Notes under the pieces: generated by a model
Told to the model about the DNA's origin: nothing
Databases searched by the model: none
The model's input: only the letters and a program-made list of their open reading frames with translations
Translations under genes and position numbers: made by a program
Assembly (NCBI GenBank): GCA_013813215.1
Contig: JACCSC010000089.1
Span: forward strand, 1 to 6,200
DNA length: 6,200 nt
Source: Geodermatophilaceae bacterium
Lineage (GTDB): Bacteria; Actinomycetota; Actinomycetes; Mycobacteriales; Geodermatophilaceae
Direction: 5' to 3'
Part shown: in pieces, positions 5,140 to 6,200 of the stretch
Numbering within the stretch: position 1 is the stretch's first letter
Layout: every line of letters starts with the position of its first letter

Positions 5140-6200
5140 CGGGTCATCGACAGCACGTCCAGCGCCTCGTCGAGCTGGGCCTCGGTCAGCTTACCGTCGG
5201 TGACGTAGCCGCGGTCGAGCACCACCTGCCGGATCGTCTTGCGCTCCTTCAGCGACTGCTTGGCCACGATCGCCGCCTCCTCGTACCCGATGAAGCGGTT
5301 CAGCGGCGTGACCACCGACGGCGATGACTCGGCGAGTTCCCGGCAGCGCTCCACGTTCGCGGTGATCCCGGCGACGCACCGGTCGGCGAACAGCCGCGAG
5401 ATGTTGGCCAGCAGGCGAATCGACTCCAGCAGATTGCGGGCCATCATCGGCAGCATCACGTTGAGTTCGAAGTTGCCGGCCGCCCCGCCGTACGTGATCG
5501 CGGTGTCGTTGCCGATCACCTGGGCGCACACCATGCACATCGCCTCGGCCATGACCGGGTTGACCTTCCCCGGCATGATCGAGGAGCCCGGCTGCAGGTC
5601 GGGCAGCGTGATCTCGCCCAACCCGGTGCGGGGGCCCGAGCCCATCCACCGGATGTCGTTGGAGACCTTGGTCAGCGACACCGCGATCGTGCGCAGCTGA
5701 CCGGAGGCCTCGACGAGGCCGTCCCTCGCGCCCTGCGCCTCGAAGTGGTCTCGCGCCTCGGTCAGCGGCAGCTTGGTCGCCCGCGCGACCTCCTTGATGA
5801 CCGCGGCCGAGAAGCCCTTCGGGGTGTTGATCCCGGTGCCGACCGCAGTACCGCCGAGCGGCAGTTCGGCCAACCGTGGCAGCGACGCCCGCAGCCGTTC
5901 GACGCCGAACTCGACCTGGGCGGCATAACCCCCGAACTCCTGGCCCAGGGTCACCGGGGTGGCGTCCATCAGGTGGGTGCGGCCGGACTTGACGACGCTG
6001 GCGAACTTCTTCTCCTTGCGCCGCAACGCTTTGGCCAGGTGGTTCAGCGCCGGGATCAGGTCGTTGACCACCGCGCTCGTGGCGGCGATGTGGATCGAGG
6101 ACGGGAAGACATCGTTGGAGGACTGCGAGGCGTTGACGTGGTCGTTCGGGTGCACCGGCCGGCCGAGCTTCTCGGTGGCCAGCGTGGCGAGCACCTCGTT
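5130..6200 (-). CDS. fumC: Fumarate hydratase class II, N-terminus beyond window
   Basis: The visible 356 residues are about three quarters of a usual class II fumarase (roughly 460-470 residues); the start lies past base 6200. This cytosolic homotetrameric enzyme reversibly hydrates fumarate to malate in the TCA cycle and needs no iron-sulfur cluster. Signature blocks appear in family order: HVNASQSSNDVFPSS near the visible N-terminus, SGRTHLMDATPVTLGQEFGG with the conserved active-site His at visible residue 76, GTAVGTGINTPKGF, then the fumarate lyase signature GSSIMPGKVNP at 205-215, whose mobile Ser loop takes part in catalysis. The pairing GSS-MPGKVN with TGINTP favours fumarase over argininosuccinate lyase, adenylosuccinate lyase or aspartase, although aspartase is the closest relative. 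The C-terminal segment of about 55 residues ends in SMTRPG before TAG. fumC near phoH is a recurring actinobacterial arrangement. Confidence 0.95.
   Translation of the reverse strand, partial: NEVLATLATEKLGRPVHPNDHVNASQSSNDVFPSSIHIAATSAVVNDLIPALNHLAKALRRKEKKFASVVKSGRTHLMDATPVTLGQEFGGYAAQVEFGVERLRASLPRLAELPLGGTAVGTGINTPKGFSAAVIKEVARATKLPLTEARDHFEAQGARDGLVEASGQLRTIAVSLTKVSNDIRWMGSGPRTGLGEITLPDLQPGSSIMPGKVNPVMAEAMCMVCAQVIGNDTAITYGGAAGNFELNVMLPMMARNLLESIRLLANISRLFADRCVAGITANVERCRELAESSPSVVTPLNRFIGYEEAAIVAKQSLKERKTIRQVVLDRGYVTDGKLTEAQLDEALDVLSMTRPG

Noticed and set aside
1..6200. tRNA, rRNA, CRISPR array, insertion sequence or integrase
   Set aside because: No cloverleaf, rRNA-like conserved block, regularly spaced repeats, transposase motif or flanking inverted repeats were seen on either strand.

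Overview
The window is very GC-rich, with codons ending almost entirely in G or C, mostly Shine-Dalgarno-led ATG/GTG starts and short overlapping genes. This fits a high-GC actinobacterium. A PIN-PhoH ATPase gene lying close to a class II fumarase gene is also a familiar actinobacterial arrangement (from general knowledge of mycobacterial and streptomycete gene order). Genus cannot be judged from the sequence.

Layout. (1) Positions 1-691, minus strand: the N-terminal 230 residues of a protein joining an ArsR-like winged helix-turn-helix to a P-loop kinase-like domain; its C-terminus lies before base 1. (2) Positions 692-768: a divergent intergenic region holding a perfect 18-bp palindrome, the best candidate operator in the window. 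(3) Positions 769-2996, plus strand: a DUF885-type putative metallohydrolase, then an ATGA-coupled frame encoding two possible membrane segments that runs without a stop into a hemerythrin-domain protein with its own strong ribosome binding site. (4) Positions 2997-3207: a GC-rich, hairpin-prone leader with a candidate 41-residue ORF overlapping the next start. (5) Positions 3208-4536, plus: a complete PIN-PhoH protein (PhoH2 type). (6) Positions 4542-4972, minus: an NTF2/SnoaL-like gene split by an apparent one-base frameshift. (7) Positions 4984-5133, plus: a candidate 49-residue ORF. (8) Positions 5130-6200, minus: class II fumarase, missing its N-terminus beyond the window.

How it fits together. 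The fumarase is central metabolism, and the PIN-PhoH protein is probably RNA-directed. The left part looks like a locally regulated accessory unit: a regulator-kinase fusion, a palindromic operator and a divergent hydrolase/hemerythrin pair. I see no mobile element, CRISPR array, tRNA or rRNA. The least ordinary items are the HTH-kinase fusion with its palindrome, the small ORF coupled to phoH, and the frameshifted NTF2-like gene. None of these alone proves a new system.
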